Positions 62,287-64,000 of a stretch of DNA of 64,000 nucleotides are shown here, in pieces. The translations under genes were made by a program, and so were the position numbers. Each line of letters opens with the position of its first letter. Position 1 is the first letter of the stretch. Origin of the DNA: Skeletonema tropicum (lineage: Eukaryota > Bacillariophyta > Thalassiosirophyceae > Thalassiosirales > Thalassiosiraceae); assembly GCA_037178625.1 (NCBI GenBank), contig CM074141.1, positions 806,001 to 870,000 on the forward strand, in the 5' to 3' direction. Below the pieces are notes generated by a model. The model saw only the letters and a program-made list of their open reading frames with translations, was not told the origin of the DNA and made no database searches.

Positions 62287-64000
62287 ATGGGAACCGAATC
62301 TCCCACCGAGGGTGGGGACGTTAAGCCCGACACCAGCAGTAACAACAACAACAACAACAGGCAAGGTGGCAGGAATAGAAAGAAAAAGGGTAATAAACAC
62401 CACCAGACCAACTATGGCAAAAGCAACTTCACCGGCCACAACAAATCGCTCGGAACCATCACCAGTGGCGGACCGCCCTCCGATACGGTCACACAGTTCA
62501 CCGACTTCCGTCAAAGTCTCAGCACGCATGCCGCAGAAAATCTCGGCAGTCTGGTTGCGCAGTCAATAGAAAACTTGAAGAAAGTGGAGGTGAAGGAGCC
62601 TGTCGATGCGGACTACATCAAGAAGGACGAAAAGGGTAATGAGCTACCCATGACAAAAATCGATGAGCTGAAGTTTACCAAGGACTACGACATCTACACA
62701 AAGGAGAAGAAAACCTTGGACGAACACCTCAGGAGAATGTACCACATCGCCCTCGGCCAGATAGACGAAGGGTCAAAGGCAACATTGGAGGAAAATTCCA
62801 GTTTTGCAGATGTGAAGGCCAGCATCGACGTCATCAAACTCCTTAAGATGCTTGAAAGCATGTGCTTCAACAGTGATTCCACCACCGAGCCCTTCTTTGC
62901 ACTAATACAGGCTCTCCTTAGCCTACTCACCTTTAAGCAGGGTGACCGTCACCTGGATACCTACTACAAGAAGTTCTCCGAGACTCTCCAGGCCTGCAAC
63001 GAAGCGTTTGGTGGCAAGAACAAATTATTGGATGCTTTGTCGGGCCGATATGTTACACTTATCTGCACGGAGAAGGGTACTGATGAGGCCTCACTCAGCC
63101 CTGACATCAAGGAGGATTACGAGAAACAAGGACGCGAGCGGATGGAAGCCATGCTATTCCTTGTCAATGCTGACCGCTCACGGTATGGTACCACTGTCGA
63201 TGCCCTGCGCCAAGATTACATCAAGGGACCGTCATCGTACCCCAAGAATCTCAACACTGCATACGCCCTACTCAGATCAGTGAAGGTCACGAAAAAGGCG
63301 CCTTATGTCCCTAGCGATACTGGGCACACTTTTAACCAGAATGGAGAGTCCCTAGTGAACGATGGAGACGATGACGATAAAAACAAAGTATGGCCGCCGT
63401 GCCCCCGATGTGGCAGAACCAACCACCCTCGGACGGAATGCCGTGCCAAGTGGCATGATAATGGTGAGCGCCTTCCTCCTGATGATGGTACACTCCTTCA
63501 CATGGAAGAGATACAATCAGTTGGTGAAGTCGAGGATGAGGAGGTGATTGAGAATGAGGATGCATCGGTCGAAGTAAGTGCAGATGATGATATTATTCGT
63601 TGCAGTATTGACTATGATTATGACGAGCTCATGTTCCACCAATCCGATACCTACAGCACGTGTTCTAAGAATGGAAATGAAATCCCTGCGGAATGGATAC
63701 TGCTAGACTCTCAAAGTTCCATTGACGTGTTCTGCAATGAGAAGCTTCTGTCTCAGATTTACACGGCGAAGACGACTATGAGGATTCGATGCAACGCAGG
63801 GGTGAAGCAAACAAATTTAAGGGGTTATCTGTCTGGTTATGGATGGGTGTGGTATTATCCTGAAGGGATTGCCAACATTCTATCGCTTAGCCGGGTCAAG
63901 GAGCAGTTCAGGGTCACATACGACTCGTCTACCAACAACTGCTTCCAAGTTCACAAGAACAATGGGAAGATTCTTAATTTCAGGGAGGCATCACGACGGC
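62287..64000 (+). CDS. outer Ty1/copia-like gag-pol, 5' part, open at the window edge
   Basis: The frame from ATG at 62287 has no stop through 64000 (571 codons) and continues outside. The N terminus is Asn-rich then basic (RNRKKKGNKHH). A helical gag region follows (about residues 80-350). A canonical zinc knuckle, CPRCGRTNHPRTEC (CX2CX4HX4C), is at about 63406-63447, then an acidic linker. Next is a copia-type protease start, WILLDSQSSIDVFCNEKLL, with catalytic Asp in LDSQ, followed by beta-rich protease sequence to GIANILSLSRVKEQF. Gag forms the virus-like particle and protease matures the polyprotein; integrase and RT should follow beyond the window. The gene starts only 14 bp after the putative primer site. 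Intact so far, so the element may have been active before its LTR was interrupted. Confidence 0.88.
   Translation, partial: MGTESPTEGGDVKPDTSSNNNNNNRQGGRNRKKKGNKHHQTNYGKSNFTGHNKSLGTITSGGPPSDTVTQFTDFRQSLSTHAAENLGSLVAQSIENLKKVEVKEPVDADYIKKDEKGNELPMTKIDELKFTKDYDIYTKEKKTLDEHLRRMYHIALGQIDEGSKATLEENSSFADVKASIDVIKLLKMLESMCFNSDSTTEPFFALIQALLSLLTFKQGDRHLDTYYKKFSETLQACNEAFGGKNKLLDALSGRYVTLICTEKGTDEASLSPDIKEDYEKQGRERMEAMLFLVNADRSRYGTTVDALRQDYIKGPSSYPKNLNTAYALLRSVKVTKKAPYVPSDTGHTFNQNGESLVNDGDDDDKNKVWPPCPRCGRTNHPRTECRAKWHDNGERLPPDDGTLLHMEEIQSVGEVEDEEVIENEDASVEVSADDDIIRCSIDYDYDELMFHQSDTYSTCSKNGNEIPAEWILLDSQSSIDVFCNEKLLSQIYTAKTTMRIRCNAGVKQTNLRGYLSGYGWVWYYPEGIANILSLSRVKEQFRVTYDSSTNNCFQVHKNNGKILNFREASRR

Noticed and set aside
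62097..62411. 104-codon antisense ORF with Leu runs over the outer gag start
   Set aside because: Reverse reading of the Asn codon repeat of gag.

Overview
The window looks like nuclear DNA of a photosynthetic stramenopile, most probably a diatom. This rests on four things: diatom-style PT/PS-rich CAP-domain proteins, a bHLH-PAS regulator of the diatom type, two proteins whose presequences carry an ASAFAP-like Ala/Phe cleavage motif typical of secondary-plastid targeting, and short GT-AG introns of about 80-100 bp. Species cannot be named from the sequence. About half of the window is genes and half is transposable elements and their debris.

Layout. 1-5920: a minus-strand Ty3/gypsy LTR retrotransposon broken by several frameshifts. 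6278-8191: a PIF1-like helicase relic with one in-frame stop. 8764-16881: an intronless 2705-residue Nup205/Nup192-type nucleoporin with FG motifs at its N terminus. 16992-27784: four membrane-anchored CAP-domain paralogues plus a fifth relic; two of the four carry a frameshift and one is a mosaic of its neighbours. 27986-30539: a four-exon bHLH-PAS transcription factor gene, including one in-frame intron inside the PAS domain, with a cluster of CAGCTG E-boxes upstream. 33556-34330 and 36365-36965: two miniature inverted-repeat elements with target-site duplications. 34579-35938: a protein kinase gene with a frameshift. 37156-40503: nested inverted-repeat debris. 40583-46126: a METTL21-like methyltransferase, two tandem membrane RING-H2 proteins and a YqgF/RuvX-like nuclease; the methyltransferase and the nuclease are probably plastid-directed. 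46376-48381: a spliced gene with a signal peptide, a CIA30 domain and a possible Coa1-like tail.

46754-55503 is an inverted segmental duplication. The second copy of the CIA30 gene is truncated and frameshifted. One arm is interrupted by a 1653-bp TIR element, and the other arm preserves the empty target site exactly.

55854-64000 is a nest of LTR retrotransposons. A Ty1/copia-like element begins here and runs off the window; its gag and protease reading frame is intact. Its 5' LTR appears to be split by a complete, apparently young 6.1-kb element (56057-62148) with matching LTRs and a 5-bp target duplication. That inner element carries a long intact chimeric ORF that has a copia RNase H but no recognisable reverse transcriptase or integrase, followed by a second ORF that starts inside an ATGA overlap. 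The outer element has a 15-base sequence directly after its LTR that is perfectly complementary to a site inside the LTR, which suggests self-primed reverse transcription. These two elements are the most novel material in the window.
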